In this document: positions 38,912 to 48,298 of the stretch, piece by piece | How positions within the stretch are numbered: position 1 is the stretch's first letter | How the letters are laid out: each line of letters starts with the position of its first letter | Assembly (NCBI GenBank): GCA_934647165.1 | Contig: CAKUFA010000014.1 | Coordinates: forward strand, 1 to 54,139 | Origin: an uncultured Clostridia bacterium | GTDB lineage: Bacteria; Bacillota; Clostridia; Christensenellales; Aristaeellaceae | Direction: 5' to 3' | Length of the DNA: 54,139 nucleotides | Position numbers and translations under genes: made by a program | Notes under the pieces: model-generated | The model's input: only the letters and a program-made list of their open reading frames with translations | Databases searched by the model: none | Told to the model about the DNA's origin: nothing

Positions 38912-40922
38912 ACTTTTGCCGCAGAATACGAAGTCCGTTGACAGGCAGTGTCACCTCGCCGGTCACATCGGCATCATGCAGCAGGTCGCGATAGGTATGC
39001 GTCAGGCATACGCGCTTCTCTTCGCCGGAGAAGTTTTGCAGGAACACCACTTCCCCGCGCGCCGTCGGAATCACGCCGCCGGGCACCTCCTCCCGGAAAA
39101 CGGGCGCAACCTTTGCTTCCCCGGCAATGCGGCGATACAGATCGTTCAGCCCCTGCTGCTCCACCTTGGCCGCAAGGTACCAGGCGGTGCCTTTTCCAAA
39201 GCGGTTCACGGTCAGGCAGGGCTGCCCTGCATAGAAATCCGCCGCATAGGTGCCCTCCACCTGCGCAGTGCAATCCTGCACCAGTTCGCACAGCTCCGTG
39301 ACGGTATACTTGCGGCCATCCTTCAGTGCCAGCGCATTCTCCTCGCCGGGATACAGCGCATCAAGCTCCGCTGCGCGAAGTCCCAGCACATCCGTAAGCC
39401 CGTGGGGCGCTCTGCCCAGATAAGCCAGGTCATATTCGTCCACCACACCGGTGAAATAGGTTGTCACCAGCGTGCCGCCATTTTGCACAAAGACGCGCAG
39501 CTTTTCCTCAAAGCCGTTGCGCAGCATAAACAGCATCGGCGCGACCACCAGCTTGTAGCCGCTTAGATCGGTGCAGGCGCGCATATCCCGCAAATCCACT
39601 GGAATGCCCTGCTCCCACAAAGCGCGGTAGTGGGCGTTCACCGTATCAAAATAATGCATGGCGCCCTTTTGGCCGGTTTGCGCATAGTCAATGGCCCAGC
39701 GGTTCTCCCAGTCGAACACAACGCAGACTTCCGCCTTGGGCTGCGTGCCGTAGATGGGCTGGAGCTTCTCCAGCGCCTCGCCCACTTCCGTCACATCCCG
39801 GAAAACGCGGGTATCGCTTTCACCATAGTGATCCACCACTGCGCCATGGAACATCTCCGCGCCGCCGCGTCCCTTGCGCCACTGAAAATACATCACGCTT
39901 TGGCTGCCGTGCGCCAGTGCCTGCATGCTGGACAAAAAGTGCATGCCCGGGCGCTTGAGCTTGTTGTGCGGCTTCCAGTTCACCTGCGAAGGCGTGGATT
40001 CCATCAGCAGGAAGGGCTGATTTTTCAGCGAGCGCATGATGTCGTGATTCATGGCAAACTCCGCGGCGCGCGCCACATCATCGCCGCTGCCCCACTCGGG
40101 ATAGCTGTCCCAGGACACCACGTCGATCGCTTCGGCCAGAGAGAAATAGTCATAGGGCCAGAAGCGCTCCATCAGGTTGGCTGTGCATTTGAGGGACGGC
40201 TCCACCGCCTGCACGGCGGCCTTTTCCGTTTCAATAAAGGTCTTGCACTGATGGGTCAGGAAGCGGCGCCAATCCACCCACATGGAGCAGTTGCTCACCT
40301 CGCCTACTTCGCTGGGAGCCTCCACCTGGCTCCAGTCCGTATACCGCTGGCTCCAGAAGCTGGTCCACCAGCAGCGATTCAGCTCCTCCAGCGTGCCGTA
40401 TTTTTCCTTCAGCCAATCGCGGAAAGCCTGCTGGCAAAGCTCGCAGTGGCACTCGCCGGAGTATTCGTTGCTCAGGTGCCACAGGATCACCGCCGGGTGC
40501 TTGCCGTAGCGTTCGGCAAGGGCGGTATCCATCTCCCGCACCTTGCGGCGGTAGACCGGCGAAGTGAGGCAATGGTTATGCCGCTCGCCAAAATGCATTT
40601 GCTGGTGATGCTTGTTCACCCGCAGCACCTCAGGATATTTCTGCGCCATCCATGCCGGACGCGCACCTGAGGGCGTGGCAAGAATCACATGAATACCACC
40701 GCGCCACAGCCGGTCAATCACCTGATCCAGCCATTCAAAATCATACTGTCCGTCCTCCGGCTCCAAGCGCGCCCAGGAAAAGATGCCTACGGATACGCAA
40801 TTCACATGCGCCTGATGCATCAGTTCCACATCTTTATCCAGAATGTCGGGACGATCCAGCCACTGGTCGGGATTATAGTCACCGCCGTGAAGAAAGTGGG
40901 GAAAACGCTCTGTCAGCTCCAT
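38910..40922 (-). CDS. GH42 beta-galactosidase
   Basis: 670 residues, no signal peptide, so cytoplasmic. Catalytic acid/base Glu153 is in WHLSNEYSG; nucleophile Glu308 is in FLLMESTPS. A structural zinc site fits Cys118, Cys158, Cys160 and Cys163 (GECHCELC). The order is TIM barrel (1-390), trimerisation domain, then a small beta domain ending VNGLRILRQK, as expected for GH42. It hydrolyses short beta-galactosides taken up by the cell. The AAAGGAG site is 8 bases before the ATG. An acetyltransferase gene lies 36 bp upstream on the same strand. Confidence 0.95.
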   Translation of the reverse strand: MELTERFPHFLHGGDYNPDQWLDRPDILDKDVELMHQAHVNCVSVGIFSWARLEPEDGQYDFEWLDQVIDRLWRGGIHVILATPSGARPAWMAQKYPEVLRVNKHHQQMHFGERHNHCLTSPVYRRKVREMDTALAERYGKHPAVILWHLSNEYSGECHCELCQQAFRDWLKEKYGTLEELNRCWWTSFWSQRYTDWSQVEAPSEVGEVSNCSMWVDWRRFLTHQCKTFIETEKAAVQAVEPSLKCTANLMERFWPYDYFSLAEAIDVVSWDSYPEWGSGDDVARAAEFAMNHDIMRSLKNQPFLLMESTPSQVNWKPHNKLKRPGMHFLSSMQALAHGSQSVMYFQWRKGRGGAEMFHGAVVDHYGESDTRVFRDVTEVGEALEKLQPIYGTQPKAEVCVVFDWENRWAIDYAQTGQKGAMHYFDTVNAHYRALWEQGIPVDLRDMRACTDLSGYKLVVAPMLFMLRNGFEEKLRVFVQNGGTLVTTYFTGVVDEYDLAYLGRAPHGLTDVLGLRAAELDALYPGEENALALKDGRKYTVTELCELVQDCTAQVEGTYAADFYAGQPCLTVNRFGKGTAWYLAAKVEQQGLNDLYRRIAGEAKVAPVFREEVPGGVIPTARGEVVFLQNFSGEEKRVCLTHTYRDLLHDADVTGEVTLPVNGLRILRQK

Positions 40923-40958
40923 GGAGAACGCTCCTTTCAGGGAAAGTGCCCCCGTTTT

Positions 40959-41759
40959 TTACAGAAAAAGGCTGGGGTAGATGGTTGTTACACCCTGCAC
41001 ACGGGCGGCAAAATCACCCATCAGGTGCGTTTGCGGCACGCTGCGGCTCATCACCCGGGTGGTCACCGTGGTTACGCCCTCGGCAGCCATCACCGCCATG
41101 GAGCGGTGCACCAGCGCGCGCCCCATGCCCTGCCGCCGCTTGGCGGGCACAATGTACACCGCCGCCAGATCGCAGGTATCCCCCGCACCCGCCATCACAA
41201 TTTCGCCAATCAGCTCCGTGTTCTGATAAAGCCCCAGCGCCAGAAAATGTGGCTGGCATTGCAGCGTGGCAAGATAATCCGCTGTCATATAGTTCAAGTC
41301 GTTCTGCTGCATGCGGGCAAGGAATGCCTGCTGCTCCTCAGGCGTGTTGAGCGGCACCACCGCCACCGCGCAGCTCATGGGAATGCGCCCGTCACCCTCG
41401 GGAATTTCCAGCGTCAGCACATCCTCCGTGTCCTCACAGCTGAAGCCGTTGTGAAAATAGAAGTCCTTCATGCGCGTGTCCGTCGGCGCAATGTTGGTGT
41501 ATACCCGCGCCCTGTCCTTGGGATTATTATCCCGCAGCTGGCGGGCCCGCGCCACCAGCGCGCCAAAGAGCAGATAGCGCGCCGCGCTCTGGCATTCCAT
41601 GGTAAAGTAGAGGTTGACCGGGCAATCCGGGTAAAGGTGGGGCTGGTATTGATAGATGATATATCCCATGCCGAGCTCCGCGCCCATGTCATCCACTGCC
41701 ATGAACACGTCTTCCGGCGGAAGTCCCTGAAACATCCCCTGGGGATGAATAACCTGCAT
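40959..41759 (-). CDS. GNAT-family acetyltransferase, two GNAT folds
   Basis: 266 residues, about twice a single GNAT domain. The C-terminal half has the acetyl-CoA motif (LAAVYIVPAKRRQGMGRALVHRS). The N-terminal half looks like a degenerate second GNAT fold (VYTNIAPTDTRMKDFYFHNG). It follows GAAAGGA and precedes the beta-galactosidase gene, probably in one transcript. The substrate is unknown. Confidence 0.83.
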   Translation of the reverse strand: MQVIHPQGMFQGLPPEDVFMAVDDMGAELGMGYIIYQYQPHLYPDCPVNLYFTMECQSAARYLLFGALVARARQLRDNNPKDRARVYTNIAPTDTRMKDFYFHNGFSCEDTEDVLTLEIPEGDGRIPMSCAVAVVPLNTPEEQQAFLARMQQNDLNYMTADYLATLQCQPHFLALGLYQNTELIGEIVMAGAGDTCDLAAVYIVPAKRRQGMGRALVHRSMAVMAAEGVTTVTTRVMSRSVPQTHLMGDFAARVQGVTTIYPSLFL

Positions 41760-41806
41760 GACGTTCGTCCTTTCGTCGCTTTAAGGATAAGTTTGTTCAG
41801 TTTCCT

Positions 41807-41836
41807 ATTTTACCACAAATACCCGTCCTTTCGCAA
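41807..41836 (-). promoter_or_regulatory. Putative promoter of the acetyltransferase-beta-galactosidase operon
   Basis: On the minus strand TTGCGA (41836-41831), an 18-bp spacer and TAAAAT (41812-41807). Confidence 0.5.
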
Positions 41837-41878
41837 GCCCTGAAAACCTCGCGCCCGCACCGTTTTCCCCGTCTCTGT

Positions 41879-41907
41879 TTGCAGGGAAGCGGAAATCATG
41901 CTACAAT
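41879..41907 (+). promoter_or_regulatory. Promoter of the secreted 41939 gene
   Basis: TTGCAG (41879-41884), a 17-bp spacer ending TGC, and TACAAT (41902-41907); extended -10. Confidence 0.7.
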
Positions 41908-41938
41908 ATCCGCATCCGGTAATAAGGAGGCGATTTCC

Positions 41939-42514
41939 ATGAAGAAGACCTGTTGTGCCATGCTGCTTGCTTTTTGTTTGCTGCTTTCCCCTTTCGCCCA
42001 GGCAGAGGTAGACGTATCGCTCCTGCAAAGCGCGCTGCCATGCGAAGTGTTTTCGGAGGAAAACGGCGTTGATACCGTCTACCGTCCGGAAGGGCAGCCT
42101 TACGCCGCCGAAACCGAGGACGGACGGGAGCTCATCGCCTATGTGGACTATATAGACATGCCCAACCTGGACGGCGTTTATGTCCGCATCACGCTGTCCA
42201 TGGCATCACCGGAGCCCACGGCGCTGGATAATGGAACGCTCTTTGCCCTTTCCGCCAGCTGGACGTTCCCCCTTACCTATCAGGTGCATGAATACGACGA
42301 CACGTACTACGAAGACTATTCCTTCCTGCTGGATGAAAGCGGCATGGTTCTGCTTAGCGCCCTTGCCCGGAAGGATACGCCCATTTCCTTCATCCTTGCC
42401 GGTGAAACGACGCAAATATCCGCATCGCTGACATTGCCCTGTGAGGACATGGCGCGCATTTACGACGCCTTCACCCGCGCAGGCGGCATGGAGCAGGACT
42501 TTTCCTGTATATGA
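41939..42514 (+). CDS. Secreted protein of unknown function
   Basis: 191 residues from MKKTCCAMLLAFCLLL behind AAGGAGG. The signal peptide ends SPFAQA. The mature part is acidic and rich in aromatic residues (YVDYIDMPNLDGVYVRI, YDDTYYEDYSFLLDESG), suggesting a beta-rich domain. No lipobox, repeat or anchor is seen. I do not recognise the family. The next gene downstream has its own promoter, so this one is probably monocistronic, though no terminator is clear. Confidence 0.7.
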   Translation: MKKTCCAMLLAFCLLLSPFAQAEVDVSLLQSALPCEVFSEENGVDTVYRPEGQPYAAETEDGRELIAYVDYIDMPNLDGVYVRITLSMASPEPTALDNGTLFALSASWTFPLTYQVHEYDDTYYEDYSFLLDESGMVLLSALARKDTPISFILAGETTQISASLTLPCEDMARIYDAFTRAGGMEQDFSCI

Positions 42515-42519
42515 ACTTG

Positions 42520-42536
42520 TGTAATATTTTTGTAAT
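42520..42536 (+). promoter_or_regulatory. WalR-type direct repeat upstream of the SH3-domain gene
   Basis: TGTAAT-ATTTT-TGTAAT matches the WalR (YycF) box TGTWAH-N5-TGTWAH exactly. It ends 8 bp before the -35 hexamer, a position suited to activation. Confidence 0.6.
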
Positions 42537-42544
42537 ATTTATGC

Positions 42545-42573
42545 TTGACAATTTACTGCCTTTCTTGTAAAAT
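42545..42573 (+). promoter_or_regulatory. Promoter of the SH3-domain gene
   Basis: TTGACA (42545-42550), a 17-bp spacer and TAAAAT (42568-42573). Confidence 0.8.
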
Positions 42574-42616
42574 GTGAAATTGTTACGGAAATATTTCATT
42601 GAAAGGCGTTGATTGT

Positions 42617-43894
42617 ATGAAGAGAATGATGCTCCTTATTTCCTTCCTGCTCTGCCTCTGCTTCTGCGGCACTGCGTTGGCCACCGATCCCATTTGGGTG
42701 GACGGTCAGGGCAACATCATCACCGGCGGAACAACGGGAGGATCCTCGGAAAGTGAAACCATGGTCACCCCCATCGAAACTCCCGCGCCGGAAACAGACG
42801 CCGACGATACCTCCGGAACCCCCAAATGGGTCTATGACCCGCAGACGCTCACCGCCCGCCTGGATGAAGAAACCGTGAAGGTGCTGGCCGTTGGCACCTA
42901 TGTGAGCATTGTGCAGCGCGGCAACGAGCGCGAGGAAATCTATACCCGCGACCTTTCCTTTGCCGCGGATATCGAGACGGATAAGCAGCTGGCCATCATT
43001 AACGCCCCGAAAACCGGCAAGGCCAGCATGTTCAAAAAGGCTTCCGGCTCCTCCGCCATCATCATGAAATGCCAAACCGGACGCGTTGTGCCGGTGCTGG
43101 CGCTGACCAAGCAATTCGCGCTTGTGCAATATGAGGACGCCGTGGGCTATGTGAAGCGCTCCTCGCTGACATTTGTCGCCCCCTATGAGGGGGAGGCAGC
43201 ATTTGCCTACATCGCCTACAAAGGCAATGCGCGAAGCAGGAGCACCGTGAAAGTGCGGCAAAAAGCCTCCGGCAACGCCCGCATCTTGGGCGAATTTCCC
43301 TGCGGTCAGCGGGTGGTGGTGGTGCAGTCCCTGGGCAAATGGACGGAGATTGAAGTGGAGAACCTGCATGGCTTCATCCTCTCCGAGTTTTTGACCACCC
43401 TGACGGAGGAAGAGGCAGCCGAGTTGCCTCTGCGCGGTATCAGTGCCCGCAAGCATGTTTCCTCCGCTGCAACGGATACGGACTTTTTCATCCCTGCAAC
43501 CTCCACTGATCTTGAAAGCCCTGATAACCCTTATGGCAGCAACGAATCCATGGATGATTTCAGCACTCCGGACACCAGCACCGGCGACAAGACCGATGAA
43601 AGTCAAGATTCTGAGGATCCCTCTTCTTCCGATCGAGATGATGCATCCGAGTCCTCCGAAAGCACAGCCGAAGACAGCACCGAGTCCTCAGACGCTTCCG
43701 ACACTCCGGACACCAGCACCGGCGGCGAATTAAACGAAACCACCGATTCCGCATCGTCCCCCTCTTCCGGCAGAGATGAAGAAAGCGAATCCGCAGACGC
43801 TACGGAAAGCGGCGATTCCTCTTCCGAAAGCAGTTCCGGTGAGGATTCTTCCTCTGCTCCGGCCGGAAGCGCTACCTCTTCCGACCTTTCCTGA
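42617..43894 (+). CDS. Secreted SH3-domain protein with a Ser/Asp/Glu-rich tail
   Basis: 425 residues from MKRMMLLISFLLCLC; the frame begins at a TTG 18 bases earlier, but GAAAGG supports this ATG. The signal peptide ends ALAT. Two bacterial SH3-like domains follow: about 140-200 (MFKKASGSSAIIMKCQTGRV) and 205-270 (VRQKASGNARILGEFPCGQR). From about residue 285 to the end the protein is a low-complexity Ser/Asp/Glu/Thr tail with the repeated phrase TPDTSTG, resembling a wall-spanning stalk. SH3 domains of this type bind peptidoglycan. No LPXTG motif is visible. Confidence 0.82.
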   Translation: MKRMMLLISFLLCLCFCGTALATDPIWVDGQGNIITGGTTGGSSESETMVTPIETPAPETDADDTSGTPKWVYDPQTLTARLDEETVKVLAVGTYVSIVQRGNEREEIYTRDLSFAADIETDKQLAIINAPKTGKASMFKKASGSSAIIMKCQTGRVVPVLALTKQFALVQYEDAVGYVKRSSLTFVAPYEGEAAFAYIAYKGNARSRSTVKVRQKASGNARILGEFPCGQRVVVVQSLGKWTEIEVENLHGFILSEFLTTLTEEEAAELPLRGISARKHVSSAATDTDFFIPATSTDLESPDNPYGSNESMDDFSTPDTSTGDKTDESQDSEDPSSSDRDDASESSESTAEDSTESSDASDTPDTSTGGELNETTDSASSPSSGRDEESESADATESGDSSSESSSGEDSSSAPAGSATSSDLS

Positions 43895-43978
43895 CCCATT
43901 TCGCGGGGATGTGCGCCGAAAGGCCGTTTCCCCGCATTTTTCTGCCCTTTTCACCTTCCATCCCCCGCGCAAACGTGC

Positions 43979-43984
43979 TATAAT
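43979..43984 (+). promoter_or_regulatory. Extended -10 of the M28 peptidase gene
   Basis: TGCTATAAT, extended -10; the -35 region (TTCCAT) is poor. The ATG is 40 bp downstream, behind GGGAGG. Confidence 0.5.
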
Positions 43985-44023
43985 ACCATGCGACCATGAT
44001 GCGTGAAAGGGAGGCGAAAGCGC

Positions 44024-46012
44024 ATGGGCATGCAAGACAACGTCCTTCGCTGCCTGGACATTGACTATTCCTACCGCCTTGCAAGGCGCATGGAGCAGTA
44101 TCGCTCCAATCCGGCGCTCGGCTACCGGCCTGCGGGTTCGGAAGCGGAAAGGCTGACAGGTGAAATGCTGCGGCAGGAGATGCTGTCGCTTGGATTGAAG
44201 AACGTGCGCCGGGAGGAATTCCGTGCCGATGGCTGGGAGTTCCACCATGCCATGCTCCGCTTTGATACGCCGAACGGGCCCCGGGAGGCTGTGCTTGGCG
44301 CTTATCAGACAACGCTGGTCACCTCCGGCTGGGAAAGCTGCCAGCTGGTGTATGTAGGCCGCGGCGGCGCCAAGGACTATGCCGGGTTGGATGTGCGCGA
44401 CAAGCTGGTGCTGGTGGACATCAACCAGCGGGACGAATGGTGGATCAACTATCCGGTCTACCAGGCGCATCTTAAAGGCGCCAAGGCGCTTATCGCCGTG
44501 CAGCGCGGCGGCTATGGCGATGCGGACGACGAAACCCTCAACGCCCAGGATATTGCAGGCCCCGCCGACGCCCCCGCTTTTTCCATTGCCCGGCGGGATG
44601 CGGACGCGCTCATGGGCGTGCTGGACGGAGGCGGCGAAACCACCGTGCGCTTTACTGCCGACAGCCGCGTGCTTCCGGATGTTACCGACGGCAACATCAT
44701 CGGTGAAATTCCCGGCGAGCACCCCGAGCGGCTGGTGCTCCTTTCCGCCCACTACGACAGCTATTTTTCCGGCTTTCAGGATGACAACACCGCCATCTCC
44801 ATGATGCTGGGCATCGCCCGCGCCATTGTGCAAAGCGGCTACAAGCCCCGCAACACGCTTGTGTTCTGCGCCATGGCGGCAGAGGAATGGGGGGTGAGCG
44901 ACAGCTGGTTCGACTGGTCCACCGGCGCCTACGAGCAGGTGTTTACCCTGCATCCGGAGTGGGCAGGCAGGGTCATTGCGGACCTGAACTTCGAATTGCC
45001 CGCCCTGGCCCACGGCACCCGCGCCCGCATCCGCAGCTGCTATGAATACACCCGCTATTTGGAAGAATTCCTTGCGTCCCTCCCGCCGATGGCGGACGCT
45101 TACCCTGACCCGCCCAGCGTTGTCGCCCCCATTGAAACCATGAGCGACGACTTCTCCATGGCCATTGCGGGCATTCCTTCCATGGTGAACGACTTTACCG
45201 GCGGCTCCTTCATGGAAACCCACTACCACAGCCAGCTGGACAAGGACGAATTCTACGATCCACACGTCTACCGCTATCACCATGAGCTGTTTACGCTGCT
45301 GATTCTCGCGCTGGATCGCACGTGCGTGGTTCCCCTGTGCTTTGCCCCGGTGATGGAGCGCGCCCTGCGGCGTGTGCCGGAGGATTCCGCACTGAAAGAG
45401 ATGCTCTCCCCCCTGCGCAAGGCACTGGAAGAAGCGCGCATTCAAGCCGAAAGCGACTACGACCAGCTGCGTGCATTGAACCTGCGCTACGCCGCGCTGC
45501 TGGACGCGGGTCAAAGCACCGAGGCTGAAGCCCTTTACCGGGAATGCCGCGGAATGGAGGAAGCACTGCTGCGCCGCTTCAAGCGCGAGCAGGACACCTT
45601 TGTGCGCATGGACTGGGACGGCAAGGTTTTCTATCCCCATGAGCTGGTGCTGGACGCCATCGAACACCTGACCGCCGCAGAGAACGGTCTCCGCCAGGGC
45701 GACCTGCCCCGGGCGCTGCGCCATCTGTATCAGGTGGACAACAACGCCTATGCTTTCACCTTTGACGAGAACGTGTTCCGCCACTTCACCACCTATATGA
45801 CCGACCAGCCGCGCGACCGCCTCAAATGGGGCTGGGGACGGCTGATGCCCCACGCCGACCTGTATGCCACGGTATCGTCGCTGCTGCAAAAGCACGCCTG
45901 CGCCCGCACGGATTGTGCGGAAGAAATCGCACGCCTGCAGCAGGCCATTGTGCAGCAGCGCACGCTGCTTGAGCAAGTAATGAACAGCATGAACGACTTT
46001 TTATGTGAATGA
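44024..46012 (+). CDS. M28-family metallopeptidase with PA-like insert
   Basis: 662 residues, no signal peptide. The two-zinc aminopeptidase centre is visible: His243 and Asp245 in LLSAHYDSYFSG, bridging Asp in FQDDNTA (near 254), Glu287-Glu288 in AAEEWG, and a late His in METHYHSQLD. Residues about 100-215 look like a PA-type insert (AYQTTLVTSGWESCQLVYV). A C-terminal region of about 230 residues is helical and unassigned. A cytoplasmic M28 enzyme would act on peptides taken up by the cell. It is followed 18 bases later by an acetyltransferase gene. Confidence 0.85.
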   Translation: MGMQDNVLRCLDIDYSYRLARRMEQYRSNPALGYRPAGSEAERLTGEMLRQEMLSLGLKNVRREEFRADGWEFHHAMLRFDTPNGPREAVLGAYQTTLVTSGWESCQLVYVGRGGAKDYAGLDVRDKLVLVDINQRDEWWINYPVYQAHLKGAKALIAVQRGGYGDADDETLNAQDIAGPADAPAFSIARRDADALMGVLDGGGETTVRFTADSRVLPDVTDGNIIGEIPGEHPERLVLLSAHYDSYFSGFQDDNTAISMMLGIARAIVQSGYKPRNTLVFCAMAAEEWGVSDSWFDWSTGAYEQVFTLHPEWAGRVIADLNFELPALAHGTRARIRSCYEYTRYLEEFLASLPPMADAYPDPPSVVAPIETMSDDFSMAIAGIPSMVNDFTGGSFMETHYHSQLDKDEFYDPHVYRYHHELFTLLILALDRTCVVPLCFAPVMERALRRVPEDSALKEMLSPLRKALEEARIQAESDYDQLRALNLRYAALLDAGQSTEAEALYRECRGMEEALLRRFKREQDTFVRMDWDGKVFYPHELVLDAIEHLTAAENGLRQGDLPRALRHLYQVDNNAYAFTFDENVFRHFTTYMTDQPRDRLKWGWGRLMPHADLYATVSSLLQKHACARTDCAEEIARLQQAIVQQRTLLEQVMNSMNDFLCE

Positions 46013-46030
46013 AAGGAAAATCCGCTTTTT

Positions 46031-46672
46031 ATGGATGACGGAAAACTTTATCGTGTCAAACGCAGCGATTTGCCCCGTTTGGAAGAAATTCTCAACATCT
46101 GTTTCGCGTCCGACCCGCTGTATCACACCCTGATCCCTGACCCGGATGTGCGCAAGCGCCTGATGCCCGAGCTGTTCCGCTGTGACATGGACGAATTCTT
46201 CGCCACGTGCGAAATTTTCGCCGATTGCCCGGAGCTGCATGGCCTGCTGGTGGTCAGCGACCAGGCGGAAAGCCACAACATGCTGCACTACCTGTACACC
46301 GAGGCTAAGGCTACCCTGATGACCGACGCCTATCTGGTCAAGGAGGATACCTCCCTGCACACGCTGCATAATTTCATCAAAGGGGAGAATTACCTCAACT
46401 CCAGCTGGACGTCCGCGCTGCCAGAAAACCGCCTGCACATCATCTACCTGGCGGTGGATCCGTGCCTGCAGCACCATGGCATTGCCGCCGAAATGCTGGA
46501 TGAGGCCATCGCCTACGCCGACAGCCGCGGCATGATGGTTTCGCTGGAAACCCATAACGAGCACAACGTGCCTTTTTACGCCAATTTTGGTTTTGAAGTG
46601 TACAAAGTACAGGAATACAATTTCCCGCTCAAGCAATATTGCCTTGTTCGCCAGGCCAAAAAGACGGAATAA
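46031..46672 (+). CDS. GNAT-family acetyltransferase
   Basis: 213 residues. The GNAT core is LHIIYLAVDPCLQHHGIAAE, with the acetyl-CoA loop QHHGIA in place of the common QGKGIG, then SLETHNEHNVPFYANFGFEV, a typical end of the fold. It lies 18 bases after the M28 peptidase gene behind AAAGGAAAA and is probably co-transcribed. The substrate is unknown. Confidence 0.87.
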   Translation: MDDGKLYRVKRSDLPRLEEILNICFASDPLYHTLIPDPDVRKRLMPELFRCDMDEFFATCEIFADCPELHGLLVVSDQAESHNMLHYLYTEAKATLMTDAYLVKEDTSLHTLHNFIKGENYLNSSWTSALPENRLHIIYLAVDPCLQHHGIAAEMLDEAIAYADSRGMMVSLETHNEHNVPFYANFGFEVYKVQEYNFPLKQYCLVRQAKKTE

Positions 46673-46681
46673 GGCAGCGAA

Positions 46682-46740
46682 AACGGGCAGGCATCCCATG
46701 GAAAACCGAAGGGTTCGCCATGCATGCCTGCCCGTTTTTC
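46682..46740. terminator. Strong bidirectional terminator
   Basis: AAACGGGCAGGCAT and ATGCCTGCCCGTTT form a perfect 14-bp stem. Five Ts follow on the plus strand and a T4 run closes it on the minus strand, so it can serve both the acetyltransferase and the convergent MATE gene. Confidence 0.92.
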
Positions 46741-46775
46741 TGTTTTCCCGTTCAGGAACAGCGTTCGTCATCAGC

Positions 46776-48167
46776 TCACAGAAGCGCCGCCGTGCCGCGC
46801 TCCAGCTTTTTCATATTCCGGAATTCCGATGCCGCCATGAGGATGGTGACCAGCGCCGCAAGCGCATCGGCCGCCGGACCCGCGTAGAGAATGCCGTCAA
46901 TGCCGAAAAACCGCGGCAAAAACAGCACCAGCGGCAGCAGGAAGAGAATCTGCCTGGTGAGGGAAAGGAAAATGCCTTTGACCGGCTTGCCGATGGAGGT
47001 GAAGAACGTAGAGGTGATCGGCTGAAGGAAATTGAGGCACGTGCAGCCCAGATATACCCGGAAGTAGCTGACGCCGAATTGATAGTAAGCTTCGGAGCCG
47101 GAGCCGAAAAGCCCGATCAGCTGCTGCGGAAACAGCTGGAAGAATGCAAATGCGCAGCAGGAAATGCCGCCGCCCAGCACCAGCGCCATGCGGTATGCCT
47201 CCCGAACACGATTATACTGCCGCGCGCCGTAATTGAAGCTTTCAATAGGCTGCGACCCCTGCCCAATGCCGATCACAATGGAGAAAAACACCTGGTTGAC
47301 TTTCATCACAATGCCCGCGCAGGCAAGCGGAATCGCCTGCCCATAAACGGACTGCGCGCCATAATAGGTCAGTGAATTGTTGAGGGTAATCTGCACCACC
47401 ATCATGGCCAGCTGGTTGAAAAAGGACGCCGCGCCAATGGCGCATACCTCCCTGAGCACCGAAAGGCGTAGCCGAAAGTGCTCCGGGCGCAATGCCACTG
47501 TGCGGAAGCGTGTCATATAGCGCACCACCAGCATGGCCGAACACACCTGACCGATAATCGTCGCCCAGGCCGCGCCCGCCATGCCCCAGCCAAACCCCAG
47601 CACAAACAGCGCATCCAGCACCGTGTTGATGACAGCCCCCGACAGGTTGCAGATCATGGTCATGCGTGGATTGCCGTCAGCACGGATCAGATGGCCGCCG
47701 CCGGTAGTCAAAAGCAGGAAAGGAAAGCCCAGGGATGTGATGCGCACATAGGTCTGTGCAAACGGCAGCACCTCGTCCGGCGAGCCGAAAAAGCGCAGCA
47801 GCGGCGTGAGAAACAGCTGGGTGATGACGCACAGCGTCAGCCCGCACAGCACCAGCATAGCTGCGCTGTTGCCCACATAGGCGGGCGCAAGCTTCTTTTC
47901 CCCGCGCCCCATGGCCAGGTTGAAGCAGCTTGCGCCGCCAATGCCGAACAAAAGCGCCAGCGCCAGGCAGGATGTGCTCAGCGGAAAGGCGACATTCGTG
48001 GCCGCGTTGCCCAGCGTGCCCACGGCCTGGCCGATGAACAGCTGATCTACAATGTTATACAGCGCGCCCACCAACATGGCCACAATACTTGGCACGGCAA
48101 ACTTCACCATCAGTCCCGTCACAGGCGCTTCGCCCAACGAGTGTTCCCGCTTCTTCTGTTCCTGCAT
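46776..48167 (-). CDS. MATE-family efflux transporter (second copy)
   Basis: 463 residues from MQEQKKREHSLGEAPV, where GGAAGGAGC precedes the ATG; the longer frame to 48302 has no start signal. About twelve membrane segments in two halves, with MVKFAVPSIVAMLVGALYNI and VDQLFIGQAVGTLGN near the start, typical of the MepA/DinF-like branch and distinct from the MATE at 12426. It ends in the strong shared terminator. The substrate is unknown. Confidence 0.93.
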   Translation of the reverse strand: MQEQKKREHSLGEAPVTGLMVKFAVPSIVAMLVGALYNIVDQLFIGQAVGTLGNAATNVAFPLSTSCLALALLFGIGGASCFNLAMGRGEKKLAPAYVGNSAAMLVLCGLTLCVITQLFLTPLLRFFGSPDEVLPFAQTYVRITSLGFPFLLLTTGGGHLIRADGNPRMTMICNLSGAVINTVLDALFVLGFGWGMAGAAWATIIGQVCSAMLVVRYMTRFRTVALRPEHFRLRLSVLREVCAIGAASFFNQLAMMVVQITLNNSLTYYGAQSVYGQAIPLACAGIVMKVNQVFFSIVIGIGQGSQPIESFNYGARQYNRVREAYRMALVLGGGISCCAFAFFQLFPQQLIGLFGSGSEAYYQFGVSYFRVYLGCTCLNFLQPITSTFFTSIGKPVKGIFLSLTRQILFLLPLVLFLPRFFGIDGILYAGPAADALAALVTILMAASEFRNMKKLERGTAALL

Positions 48168-48298
48168 AATAGCTCCTTCCATGTTGAAAACTGCGGAAGC
48201 GCAATGTCCGCTCATCAAAGGTTTCTGCGTCCTTCCGCTATATGAAAACGGGGGACGCCTTTCTTCAAAACCAGCGCCCCGTCCGTGTCTGTGCTCCG

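Noticed and set aside
43730..45976. 748-codon minus-strand open frame
   Set aside because: It is antisense to the M28 peptidase, whose metal ligands are visible. No ribosome site or domain is seen in the antisense frame.
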